NCBI RefSeq assembly: GCF_044904675.1
Contig: NZ_JADIKJ010000009.1
Location: forward strand, 136,679-200,678
Direction of reading: 5' to 3'
From: Dyella_B jejuensis
GTDB lineage: Bacteria; Pseudomonadota; Gammaproteobacteria; Xanthomonadales; Rhodanobacteraceae
DNA: 64,000 nt
Shown one piece after another: positions 53,615 through 63,801 of the stretch. The notes below the pieces were generated by a model. It was not told the DNA's origin. It searched no databases and was given only the letters and a program-made list of their open reading frames with translations. The translations under genes were made by a program, and so were the position numbers. Every line of letters begins with the position of its first letter. The first letter of the stretch is position 1.

Positions 53615-55549
53615 TCAATGGAATTGATCGCTGGCCGGCACCCACGAGTTCGATGACGGAACCGGCGGGCGCAAGGATTTCACCGGCGCCGAAGGCCCGC
53701 AATTCGGCGGCATCGGCCCACCGCTGATGCGCGCCGCCGCACACTCGGCGCTGTTGTCCAGCGTCACCGGCGCGGCCGCCGCAGAGGTGCTGGCGGCAAC
53801 CGCCGGCAGCTTGGGCACGGAGGCATTGGCGGTCGGCAGGTTCAGGCGATCGTAGGTCTTCTGCGGCAACGGCGCCGCCGGCGGATCGGGATTGCTGCAT
53901 CCGAACAGCGCAGAGGGCAGCAATGGCATCACCGTGCATTTGATGCGCACGCCCTGCGGCAGATTGAAGGTATGGCTTACCGTGGTTTTTTCGACTGCGT
54001 GGCGCAACGCCGTGTCGACTGAGCTTTCGCCTTCGGGCGTCCAATATTTATCGAATACGGTCGCCCGGTATTTGGGCAAGTTGATGTTGTGCGACATGAT
54101 CGCGGTATCGCCGCGCGGCTTGAGCTGGATATAAGTGCCATTTGGCGTACCCGGCGTGCCGCCGCCCTGCGCACCTGCCGTACTGCCGGTACCTATGGAA
54201 GGCGACGCTTGCGTGCCCTGGCCGTTGTTTTCGGAAGGCTGGATAACGCCGTGAGGCTGTCCCGGAGTGGCGCTGTCGCTTCCCTCGGGCGTTGCATTGG
54301 ACGCGCTGCTGACGCTTGCGCTGCCTTCGTTCGACGACGCGCTCGATGGCGATGCGCTGGTCGCCGGAGGGGACGATGCCGATGTCTCGTCCTTGCCCGG
54401 CGATTCCGATGGCTTGCTGGGTGCTGGCGCTGCGGAAGGCGTTGCCGACGGCGCAGGACTCGATTGCGGCCGTAGCGATAAGTCGGGTACGGCCAGCTTG
54501 GGTGCGGAAATGGTCAGGGCAGGCGCGGATGGCGTTATAGCCGGCGCGATGGCCGGTGTCACCGCGATGGCTGCCAACTGCGGTGGCTGGGCGCGCAAAG
54601 TGGGTCCAAGCACCTGCTGCGCCGTGCGCGGCACGCTCGGCACAGCCAACGGCGTCACCGAGGATTGCAAGTTGACCGTTGGCGCTGCCAGGGCCGGCAA
54701 GGGTACGGACTGCAAGGAAGGCGAAGGCGGCGCGGCAGTCGACGGACTCGGCTGGACAGCCGCCACGCTGGGCAATGGCATGGGCGCAAGCGTAGGTTTT
54801 TCCACCGCCATCTGCGGAGGCGTGATGGTCAATGCCGATTGCGCCGGCTGCGTCGGCAGTGCCAACGAAGGCAGCGGCGGCATCGGTTGCGTGCCTTCCG
54901 GCTGCGCCTTGCGCACGGGCTCAGGCTGGAACGCTGGCGGAACCGGCTGCGGCGCCGGCACGGCCTGCAGGGAAAGCGCCGGCGGCGGCAATCCGCTCGA
55001 TACTGGCTGCTCGATCGGCGGTGCGGATGGTTTCGGCAAGGTGATCGGCGGCAACGGCGCAGCGACCGGCCGCGGTTTTTCCGCGGCGACCTGGTTGGTC
55101 TGCGCCACCACCGGCAATTGTCTGGGTGCCGGAACGGGCCGCGCCACGGCCACCACCGGTGCCGCCGTGGATGCTTCATGGGTGGCGTGCACGATCTGCG
55201 CAGTGTTGCCACGATGCGTTGGTCCATGTTTTTTCGGCGGCACCCCGCGAATCGGTGGCGGCGGCGGCGGTTGCGGCTTGTTCTGGATCAGGCGCACCAG
55301 CAGCGAATTGCCTTGGGGCTCGGGCGGCGGTGGCGGCAACTCGTAAGGCGAACCGAGGATCGCCCCGAGCAGGAATACCAGATGCACCAACAGGGCACCG
55401 AGCACACCTGCCAGTTTCAACAGACGGTCGCGCGGCTTTTCGCGGATGCGCCGCCGATACACCAGTGCCCAGGTCGTCGCGTCGCGCGGCGACTTGATCG
55501 AAACGACCGGTGAGGAGGATGCAGGCTTATCCGGGGGCGATGGCGGCAT
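53615..55549 (-). CDS. Proline-rich single-span membrane protein, paralogue 1
   Basis: 644-residue protein. A basic cytoplasmic N-terminus (IKSPRDATTWALVYRRR) precedes one membrane segment (about 46-66, LAGVLGALLVHLVFLLGAIL). A very long Pro/Ala/Gln/Ser spacer (about 70-470) follows, TonB/TolA-like in build but without a TonB domain. The C-terminal module (about 475-570) has RGDTAIMSHNINLPKYRATVFDKYW, ALRHAVEKTTVSHTFNLPQGVRIKC and ALFGCSNPDPP. The same module is in the 56085-56957 gene. Likely spans the periplasm; partner and role unknown. Weak ribosome site. Confidence 0.8.
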   Translation of the reverse strand: MPPSPPDKPASSSPVVSIKSPRDATTWALVYRRRIREKPRDRLLKLAGVLGALLVHLVFLLGAILGSPYELPPPPPEPQGNSLLVRLIQNKPQPPPPPPIRGVPPKKHGPTHRGNTAQIVHATHEASTAAPVVAVARPVPAPRQLPVVAQTNQVAAEKPRPVAAPLPPITLPKPSAPPIEQPVSSGLPPPALSLQAVPAPQPVPPAFQPEPVRKAQPEGTQPMPPLPSLALPTQPAQSALTITPPQMAVEKPTLAPMPLPSVAAVQPSPSTAAPPSPSLQSVPLPALAAPTVNLQSSVTPLAVPSVPRTAQQVLGPTLRAQPPQLAAIAVTPAIAPAITPSAPALTISAPKLAVPDLSLRPQSSPAPSATPSAAPAPSKPSESPGKDETSASSPPATSASPSSASSNEGSASVSSASNATPEGSDSATPGQPHGVIQPSENNGQGTQASPSIGTGSTAGAQGGGTPGTPNGTYIQLKPRGDTAIMSHNINLPKYRATVFDKYWTPEGESSVDTALRHAVEKTTVSHTFNLPQGVRIKCTVMPLLPSALFGCSNPDPPAAPLPQKTYDRLNLPTANASVPKLPAVAASTSAAAAPVTLDNSAECAAARISGGPMPPNCGPSAPVKSLRPPVPSSNSWVPASDQFH

Positions 55550-55639
55550 ATGGCGCCAGTGTAACGGCGTGGCGGAATTTCTTGATGCGCGCGCTTCCTG
55601 GCGCTGCTCGCTTTGCTTCCGGAAAGAGAACGAAAAGCA

Positions 55640-56076
55640 GTGCGCTTGCGGGTGACTCCCTTTCCCCTCCGGGGAGAGGGCCGGGGTGAGGGGCGGCTCT
55701 TGCGTTGAACCCAGTCCGGAGCGCGCTTCGCTTCAACCCCTTCGCAAGATTGCCCCTCATCTCGATCCTCTCCTCGCTCCTCAAACCCGAGCACATCCAT
55801 GTGCTCTCCCCGCGTGCCCCACAGAGGAGGAAAAGCGAGGCGCTTTCGCAGTGGAGAAAAGCAGCGTGCTTGCGGGTTGGCTCCCTCTCCCCTCCGGGGA
55901 GAGGGCTGGGGTGAGGGGCGGCTCTTGCGTTGAACCCAGCCAGAGCGCGCTTCGTTTCAATGCCGCAAGATTGTCCCCCTCACCTCGATCCTCTCCCCGC
56001 TCCTCAAACCCGAGCACATCCATGTGCTCTCCCCCGCGGGCCCAACAGGGCAGAGGAGGAAAAGCGAGGTGCGCTT
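55640..56076. repeat. Two consecutive palindromic repeat units between the proline-rich paralogues
   Basis: Units at about 55655-55845 and 55880-56070. Each has CTCCCCTCCGGGGAGAGGG, GGGGTGAGGGGCGGCTCTTG, an AACCCAG(C/T)C motif, CGCAAGATTG and the stem-loop GAGCACATCCATGTGCTC with its CTCGCTCCTCAAACC flank. The 535-bp gap between the paralogous genes contains only these repeats. Confidence 0.85.
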
Positions 56077-56084
56077 TCGCCTAA

Positions 56085-56957
56085 TCAATGCCGCGGTGCC
56101 GACTGCTGGATCTTCACCGAACGCGCTGGCGTATCCACCGGACAGCCATACGGCAATGGCTTGCCCGCTTTGTAATCCGCAATGCAGGTGGCGACATCCG
56201 GTTTCGGCGCGGCAGGCGCGCCCTTTACCAGTGGCGGCGGCGCCATGTTCAGGCGTTCGTCGCCGTCGTTGGATGGCGGCGGTGGCGGCGGATCGCCACC
56301 GCACCCACCGGCGAGAGCCGCCAGCGAAATGCCGCAGTGGATGCGGATGCCTTTGGGCAGTTGGATGGTTTTCTTCACGGTGGTCTTTTCGACCACTTTC
56401 TGTAGCGCGTCATCGATCGCATTGGTGTTCTTGCGCCAATACGGATCCAGCGCCGTCGGTCGGTACTTGACCGGGCTTTGGTCATGCATGATCTGCGTAT
56501 CGCCCTGCGGCGCGCGTTGTACATAATCCGGTGTCGGCGCGGCCGCAGCGCTGGCAGCGTTTGCAGGCAGGATGATGCGTCCGGTGCGATCGAACAGCAC
56601 CGGCGGACGAGCGGAACTTGCCGGCGCAGGCGGCGGCGTGGCAACCGATGGCCGCGATGCGGGCAAATGCAGCGTCATCGCGTTTTTCGAAACCGCCTCG
56701 CGCGCGGGATGCGGCAACGGCGGCGGAGCTATCGGCGGTGGCGCCGCAGGCAACGATCCAGTGCGGCGCGTGATGAAGCGCACCTGGATCGCGTTATCCA
56801 CCTGCACTCTTACCGCCTCTTGTGCATGGCTGCCGGGCCTCATCTCGTACCACACCGCTACCGCGAAAAAGACATGCAGAACCAGCGTCATCGCCAGCCC
56901 TGTCCACAGCAGGCGACGATCGCGCGGTGACTTGCGCCAGCGTACTTCGTGCAGCAT
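56085..56957 (-). CDS. Proline-rich single-span membrane protein, paralogue 2
   Basis: 290-residue protein built like its neighbour. RKSPRDRRLLWTGLAMTLVL starts the N-terminal cytoplasmic/membrane part (membrane segment about 17-37), then a Pro-rich spacer (about 70-150). The C-terminal module has QGDTQIMHDQSPVKYRPTAL, IDDALQKVVEKTTVKKTIQLPKGIRIHC and LAGGCGGDPPPPPP. A short tail with two further Cys (VATCIADYKAGKPLPYGCPV) follows, matched in paralogue 1 by SAECAAARISGGPMPPNCGPSA. Function unknown. Probably co-transcribed with paralogue 1, despite the repeats between them. Confidence 0.8.
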   Translation of the reverse strand: MLHEVRWRKSPRDRRLLWTGLAMTLVLHVFFAVAVWYEMRPGSHAQEAVRVQVDNAIQVRFITRRTGSLPAAPPPIAPPPLPHPAREAVSKNAMTLHLPASRPSVATPPPAPASSARPPVLFDRTGRIILPANAASAAAAPTPDYVQRAPQGDTQIMHDQSPVKYRPTALDPYWRKNTNAIDDALQKVVEKTTVKKTIQLPKGIRIHCGISLAALAGGCGGDPPPPPPSNDGDERLNMAPPPLVKGAPAAPKPDVATCIADYKAGKPLPYGCPVDTPARSVKIQQSAPRH

Positions 56958-57381
56958 GGCGCGCGTGGGGCCGTCGAACGGCGCCAGTCCGCGATCCCGT
57001 TCGGGAGATGGCGAGAACCAGCGGTGATGTTCGACCTGATCAGGGCGTTCGATAAGCCGTCCTCGGTGTCATGGCCGGCCACCGCCCGGTGGCCGTTGTG
57101 CAGGCACGATGCCACACAGACCTTATGTGTGGCCGCAGGTTCCTGGGCAGGCGCCGCGGCGAATCACACCGCGTTAACGTCCATGCATGCGCCGTCTTCG
57201 CACTGCAACTTGACCCTCCCCAGTAATCAGAGAAGGCTATGCCGGCGGCACCCGCCGCTCCCGCCATGACCGCCCCGCGTCCCGCCCGCAAAGGACGACC
57301 ATGACGGCCCGCTAACGCGCGGCCTCATGCGACAGTTTTCATACGCACGACTCCGCGCCTCTTTCAAAGGAGGGTCGCATC
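56958..57381. other. Divergent intergenic region, proline-rich gene / EF-G paralogue
   Basis: 424 bp without a supported gene. Two hairpins can form: GGCCACCG..CGGTGGCC (57077-57094) and GCCACACA..TGTGTGGC (57111-57133). They could be part of an untranslated leader or a small RNA; nothing else is visible. Confidence 0.45.
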
Positions 57382-59421
57382 GTGTCCTACCGCACGGAAA
57401 ACATCCGCAACGTCGCGCTCGCCGGTCACGCTGGCGTCGGCAAGACCACTTTGTTCGAGGCCTTGCTGCATGCCGGTGGCGTTATCCAGAACATGGGAGC
57501 GGTAGAGCGCGGCAGCACGCAGTCGGACACCGACGCACAGGAGAAGGCGCGCGGCCACTCCATCGATAGCTGCGTCGCCGGCATCGATCGGGGCAATTGC
57601 CACATCAATCTGATCGACACCGCCGGCCACGAGGATTTCCGCGGCGCTACGCTCTGCACCTTCGCCGCGGTGGAAACCGTCGCCGTGGTGGTGAATGCCG
57701 CCAATGGCATCGAGCACGGTACGCGCCGCATGATGGAACACGCGCGCGAACGCGGTCTCGCCCGCCTGCTCGTGATCAACAAGATCGACACTGAAAGCGT
57801 AGACCTGCAAAAACTGGTGGATAGCTTGCGCGAAGAATTCGGCAACGAATGCCTGCCCGTGAACCTGCCCGCCGACCGCGCCGGCAAGGTGCTCGACTGC
57901 TTTTTTCATCGTGATGGCGCGACCGATTTCTCTTCGCTCGCCGACGCGCACCGCCAGATTCTCGATCAAGTGGTGGAAATCAGCGAATCCACCATGGGCG
58001 CGTACCTTGATGCCGGCGAAGAAGCACTCACGCCACAACAGTTGCACGATGCGTTCGAGCAATGCCTGCGCGAAGGGCACTTGGTGCCGATCTGTTTCGT
58101 CAGCGCGCGGGCGGGCGTGGGCGTGGGCGAATTGCTGGACATCTTCGATCACCTGCTGCCCAATCCCGCCGAAGCCAATCCACCGCCGTTCCGCAACGCA
58201 CAGAACCGGCAGATCGCGATCGATCCGAATCCGCAATCGCACGTCATCGCCGACGTCTTCAAGGTCATCAACGATCCGTTCGTGGGCAAGCTGAGCGTTT
58301 TTCGCATGTGGCAGGGCACCCTCCGCCGCGACAGCCAGCTATTCATCGACGACAACCGCAAGGCGTTCAAGGTAGGCCACCTGTTCCGCCTGAATGGCAG
58401 AACACACGTGGAAATGGAACAGGCCATTCCCGGCGACATCGCTGCCATTGCCAAGATAGAAGACATTCATTTCGATGCGGTGCTGCACGATTCGCACGAC
58501 GAAGACCTTATCCATCTCGCGCCCCTGCCGTTTCCGCCACCAATGTTCGGCCTGGCGCTGGAGCCCCGGCACAAGGGCCAGGAACAGAAGCTTTCGCACG
58601 CGCTGGCGCGATTGTCGGAAGAAGACCCGTGCTTCCGCGTGGAACATCACAAGGAACTCAACGAAACAGTGGTGCGCGGCCTGTCCGACCTGCACCTGAA
58701 GATCATGCTGGAACGCATGAGGGAGCGCTACGGCATGGAAGTGCTCACCCATCCGCCGCGCATCGCCTATCGGGAAACCATCGCCGGTTCCGCCGAAGGG
58801 CACCACCGCCACAAGAAGCAGACTGGCGGCGCGGGGCAATTCGGCGAAGTATTCCTGCGCGTCGATCCGCTCGAACGCGGCGCGGGGTTTGAATTCGTCG
58901 ACGCGGTCAAGGGTGGCGTGATTCCCGGCCAGTTCCTGCCCGCGATCGAGAAAGGCGTGCGGCAGGCGATGGAAACCGGCGCGGTGGCCGGCTATCCGCT
59001 GCAAGACTTGCGCGTGACCGTCTACGACGGCAAATACCATCCTGTCGATTCGAAAGAGGTCGCCTTTGTCAGCGCCGGCAAGAAGGCATTTCTCGACGCC
59101 ATCAACAAGGCGCGGCCGATCGTCCTGGAACCTATCGTGGACGTCGAAGTGTCTATTCCCGAACCGAATGTAGGCGATGTCACCGGCGGCCTGGCCGGCA
59201 AGCGCGCACGCATCATGGGCACCGACGCCAGGCGCGGCGGCGAGCGGGTGATCAAGGCGCAGGCGCCATTGGCCGAACTCACCGACTATCCCACCGAGCT
59301 GAAAGCCATGACCGGCGGCCGCGGCCGCTACAGCCTGGACCTCAGCCACTACGAGCCGGTGCCGCCTCCCGTGCAACGGCAGCTCAGCGAGGCATGGAAG
59401 CCCAAACTGGACGACGACTGA
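57382..59421 (+). CDS. EF-G paralogue (FusA2/EF-G-like translational GTPase)
   Basis: 679-residue translation-factor-like GTPase. G1 is LAGHAGVGKTTLFEALL, G3 is LIDTAGHEDFRG and G4 is VINKID. G2 is changed: the RGITI of EF-G reads RGHSI. All five EF-G domains are present, including domain IV with HRHKKQTGGAGQFGEVF and the loop tip KYHPVDSKEVAFVSAGKKAF. It is shorter than EF-G (about 700) and is not in a str operon, which points to the EF-G2 type whose role is uncertain. GTG start with AAAGGAGG 8 bp upstream. A terminator follows. Confidence 0.92.
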   Translation: MSYRTENIRNVALAGHAGVGKTTLFEALLHAGGVIQNMGAVERGSTQSDTDAQEKARGHSIDSCVAGIDRGNCHINLIDTAGHEDFRGATLCTFAAVETVAVVVNAANGIEHGTRRMMEHARERGLARLLVINKIDTESVDLQKLVDSLREEFGNECLPVNLPADRAGKVLDCFFHRDGATDFSSLADAHRQILDQVVEISESTMGAYLDAGEEALTPQQLHDAFEQCLREGHLVPICFVSARAGVGVGELLDIFDHLLPNPAEANPPPFRNAQNRQIAIDPNPQSHVIADVFKVINDPFVGKLSVFRMWQGTLRRDSQLFIDDNRKAFKVGHLFRLNGRTHVEMEQAIPGDIAAIAKIEDIHFDAVLHDSHDEDLIHLAPLPFPPPMFGLALEPRHKGQEQKLSHALARLSEEDPCFRVEHHKELNETVVRGLSDLHLKIMLERMRERYGMEVLTHPPRIAYRETIAGSAEGHHRHKKQTGGAGQFGEVFLRVDPLERGAGFEFVDAVKGGVIPGQFLPAIEKGVRQAMETGAVAGYPLQDLRVTVYDGKYHPVDSKEVAFVSAGKKAFLDAINKARPIVLEPIVDVEVSIPEPNVGDVTGGLAGKRARIMGTDARRGGERVIKAQAPLAELTDYPTELKAMTGGRGRYSLDLSHYEPVPPPVQRQLSEAWKPKLDDD

Positions 59422-59440
59422 TGGTCCTGCCCAGTCACCG

Positions 59441-59476
59441 AAAAGGCCGGGCGGCATGACCCTCGCCCGGCTTTTT
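59441..59476 (+). terminator. Rho-independent terminator after the EF-G paralogue
   Basis: GCCGGGCG (59446-59453) pairs with CGCCCGGC (59464-59471), loop GCATGACCCT, flanked by AAAAG and a five-T run. Located 20 bp after the stop. Confidence 0.9.
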
Positions 59477-59558
59477 CCATATGCCTGCCAGCCTGCGCCG
59501 CGTATGTGTGCCACAGGCCGACATGCGGACAGCCACTACAACGATGCAGGAGGGCCGC

Positions 59559-60071
59559 ATGAACCGCGCCTTCGTTAACGAACATGATGGCGACGCCGAG
59601 CACGCATTGCCCGCATGGCCATCCGATCATCCCAATTACGTGACGCCACACGGCATGCAGCAGTTACGCGAACGGTTGGCCGCCATGCAAGCACAGCACG
59701 ACGAGCTGGCAACTGGTGAAGAGAGCGATGCGCCGGCCCGGCAGAGCGCACGGGCCACGCTCGAACGCGAGCTGCACTATCTCAACGCCCGTGCCGCGAG
59801 CGCCATCGAGGTGGATTTATCCAAACAGCCGCGCGACCGCGTCGCGTTCGGCGCCATCGTTACCGTGGACGGCGGCGAAGGCGAACAGCGCTGGCAGATT
59901 GTCGGCGAAGACGAGGCCGATGCCGAACATGGACGGGTGAGCTACGTGTCGCCCCTGGCCAGTGCACTGATCGGCGCGCGCGTGGGCGACGAAGTGCGCT
60001 GGCAACGTCCGGCAGGTGACATGACGATCGAGGTAGTGCGCATCGAATATGGCAATGGCGCACACCGCTGA
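59559..60071 (+). CDS. GreA/GreB-family protein with shortened coiled coil
   Basis: 170-residue Gre-like factor. YVTPHGMQQLRERLAAMQAQ starts the N-terminal coiled coil and the C-terminal FKBP-like domain is clear (RVAFGAIVTVDGGEGEQRWQ, IVGEDEADAEHGRVSYVSPL, ALIGARVGDEVRW). Between TPHG and DLSK there are 61 residues against about 73 in E. coli GreA. The tip with the Asp/Glu pair for RNA cleavage is not recognisable (here TGEESDAPARQ). It may bind RNA polymerase without transcript cleavage. ATG has GGAGGG 5 bp upstream. Confidence 0.85.
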   Translation: MNRAFVNEHDGDAEHALPAWPSDHPNYVTPHGMQQLRERLAAMQAQHDELATGEESDAPARQSARATLERELHYLNARAASAIEVDLSKQPRDRVAFGAIVTVDGGEGEQRWQIVGEDEADAEHGRVSYVSPLASALIGARVGDEVRWQRPAGDMTIEVVRIEYGNGAHR

Positions 60072-60158
60072 TGATTGCTGCCGGATGTGGATCAGGCCGC
60101 TCCGGCTGCAGGGCAAGTTCCCGCAGCCGAAAAAAATCATTAGCTGCGACGCAATCGC

Positions 60159-60707
60159 TCAGGCGGCCAGCAATGCGATGAAAGCCTTGCCGAACGCCGG
60201 AATGTCGTCGGGCTTGCGGCTGGTGATCAGGTTGCCGTCGCGCACCACTTCGCGGTCTTCCCAATGCGCGCCCGCGTTTTCCAGGTCTTTTTGCAGCGTT
60301 GGCCAGGAGGTCATGGTGCGGCCCTTGACCTGTCCGGCATTGATCAAGGTCCATGGGCCATGGCAGATCGCCGCAATCGGCTTGCCCGCTTCGCCAAAGG
60401 CACGTACCAGCGAGATGGCCTCGGCCTTGCCGCGCAGCTTGTCCGGATTCATCACGCCGCCGGGCAGCAGCAGCGCTTCGTAGTCATTGGCATCGGCCTG
60501 TTCCAGCGAGCGATCCACCTTGACCGCATCGGCCCAGTCGCCATCCTTCCAACCCTTGATCTGCTTGACGTCGCCAGGAGCGATCACTTCGACCGTCGCG
60601 CCGGCTTCTTCCAGCATTCGCTTGGGCTCGGTGAGTTCGGCGTATTCGAAACCGTCGGTGGCAAGGGCCGCGATTTTCTTGCCGGCCAGGGACTTGTTAC
60701 CGTTCAT
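60159..60707 (-). CDS. DJ-1/PfpI-family (type 1 glutamine amidotransferase-like) protein
   Basis: 182-residue protein with the flavodoxin-like PfpI fold. ALATDGFEYAELTEP, a LLLPGGVMNPDKLRG segment and the nucleophile elbow AAICHGPWTL with the reactive Cys are clear, as are REVVRDGNLITSRKPDDIPAF and the C-terminal helix. The family includes stress proteases, glyoxalases and deglycases; which activity applies is not known. ATG with TGGAG 7 bp upstream. The longer frame from 60758 is unlikely. Confidence 0.92.
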   Translation of the reverse strand: MNGNKSLAGKKIAALATDGFEYAELTEPKRMLEEAGATVEVIAPGDVKQIKGWKDGDWADAVKVDRSLEQADANDYEALLLPGGVMNPDKLRGKAEAISLVRAFGEAGKPIAAICHGPWTLINAGQVKGRTMTSWPTLQKDLENAGAHWEDREVVRDGNLITSRKPDDIPAFGKAFIALLAA

Positions 60708-60789
60708 GCGCTGACTCCAGGATGCGGGAGCCAGCAGTCTGCACGGGCCGCGATACACGCGGCGTATGTCCGCAGTGAGCGCGACGTGA

Positions 60790-61257
60790 TCAGCGCTTGG
60801 GCTTGAGCAACGTGCCCGTGCACTTGGGCGATCCGCACAGGCATACCCATAGCTTTTTCAGGCGCGCAGTATGCGGAACCTCCAGCACGATGCCATAGTC
60901 GTAGGTAAGCTCCTCGCCCGGCTTGATGTTGCGGCGTGCTTCGATGATCACCCGGTCCTTGCGCGAGTTGCCGCTTTCGTTTTCCTCGACGAAGGCCTGG
61001 CAATTGGGATCGCAGCTATGGTTGATCCAGCGCGCGACGTTGCCCTTGCGGTTGGCGTCGATGATGTAGTCGTCGTTGAGCGTGAACAGGAAGGTATGTC
61101 CGGTTTCCCCGCCGTCGCCGTACATCTCGTCGGCTTCGTCATGGGTCATCAGCGTGCCCTTGTACTCGATGATTTCCTCGCCCTTCTTGATCGGAGCGGT
61201 GGCGAACACGCCATTGCCGTGGATGGGAGAGCGGCGGGCGACGATGCGACGGGTCAT
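60790..61257 (-). CDS. SET-domain protein-lysine methyltransferase-like protein
   Basis: 155-residue protein made of a complete SET domain. It has RRSPIHGNGVFATAPIKKGEEIIEY, the S-adenosylmethionine motif RWINHSCDPNCQAF and the catalytic Tyr motif EELTYDYG. A post-SET-like cysteine set (VCLCGSPKC) with Cys of NHSCDPNC could bind zinc. Eukaryotic-type SET domains occur in scattered bacteria. The substrate is unknown. Start ATG at 61257; a TTG two codons earlier is also in frame. Confidence 0.92.
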   Translation of the reverse strand: MTRRIVARRSPIHGNGVFATAPIKKGEEIIEYKGTLMTHDEADEMYGDGGETGHTFLFTLNDDYIIDANRKGNVARWINHSCDPNCQAFVEENESGNSRKDRVIIEARRNIKPGEELTYDYGIVLEVPHTARLKKLWVCLCGSPKCTGTLLKPKR

Positions 61258-61450
61258 GGGCAACCGGATAGGAAGTTAGGCAATTCCTAATGATGCCTGC
61301 GGGAGCGTGAATAGGGAATCGGAAATGACGGAGGCCAACGCCACGCATTTGCACAGGCCAGAAACGGGATAGCGGAAACGACATGGCCCAAAGGCAGGAA
61401 GGCCCCGATCGCTTCCCCGCTTTACCCTTCGATTCCCTGCCCTGCTATAT

Positions 61451-61466
61451 TCAAACAATCGTTTGA
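61451..61466. promoter_or_regulatory. PsrA-box-like palindrome TCAAACAATCGTTTGA
   Basis: A 16-bp palindrome 9 bp before the ATG of the lipoprotein gene. It fits the (G/C)AAAC-N2-4-GTTT(G/C) consensus recalled for the TetR-family fatty-acid regulator PsrA of Pseudomonas. The next gene after the lipoprotein is an acyl-CoA dehydrogenase, which fits fatty-acid control. The regulator itself is not in the window. Confidence 0.5.
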
Positions 61467-61475
61467 GGTGACGTC

Positions 61476-61973
61476 ATGAAACGACTGCTGCACGGATTGG
61501 CCCTGACCATGCTGGCTTGCGTACTGGTTGCCTGCGGGCCCCAGCGCCAGAGCGTATTCCCCCCCAACATCACCATCCAGCAGATGCGCGTGCAGCCGGA
61601 CGGCGCCTGGAAACTCACCCTGCGCATCCAGAACAACAGCTACACCGGCATGGATTATCAATCGATCGAAGGGCAGCTGCAGGTTGCGCAGGGCATTCCG
61701 GTGCGCGTGCATGCTGCGTTCGACCTGCAGATCCCGTCTTTTGCCGGCGATGTACTGGACGTGGACGTGCTGCCGACGCCAGCGATGAGCAAGGCACTGC
61801 AGGCCGTGGCCGCCAAGGGCAGCGCCGGTTCGCTGGGCTACGCGCTGAGCGGCATCGTGCATTGCACGCCAAACCTGGAAGACCATCCGGACGACAAGAA
61901 CCCGCGCGACTTCCCGTTCAAGCACGACGATTTTCTTTCACCGGTCCCCGGCATCGCCAACACCTACCGCTGA
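61476..61973 (+). CDS. Lipoprotein with LEA14-like domain
   Basis: 165-residue lipoprotein. The signal is MKRLLHGLALTMLACVLVAC (lipobox LVAC, Cys20). The mature part is a beta-rich LEA type-2-like fold: NITIQQMRVQPDGAWKLTLR, IQNNSYTGMDYQSIEGQLQV, then repeating beta strands and SGIVHCTPNLED. Such domains bind hydrophobic ligands or act in stress tolerance, but the bacterial role is unclear. It lies 36 bp before the acyl-CoA dehydrogenase and behind a palindrome that could control both. Confidence 0.82.
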   Translation: MKRLLHGLALTMLACVLVACGPQRQSVFPPNITIQQMRVQPDGAWKLTLRIQNNSYTGMDYQSIEGQLQVAQGIPVRVHAAFDLQIPSFAGDVLDVDVLPTPAMSKALQAVAAKGSAGSLGYALSGIVHCTPNLEDHPDDKNPRDFPFKHDDFLSPVPGIANTYR

Positions 61974-62009
61974 CCGCATTACCGCACATGTCCCACGAAG
62001 GATTTAGCC

Positions 62010-63782
<1,773 letters not shown>

Positions 63783-63801
63783 GCGGGAAGGTTTTCTTCC
63801 T

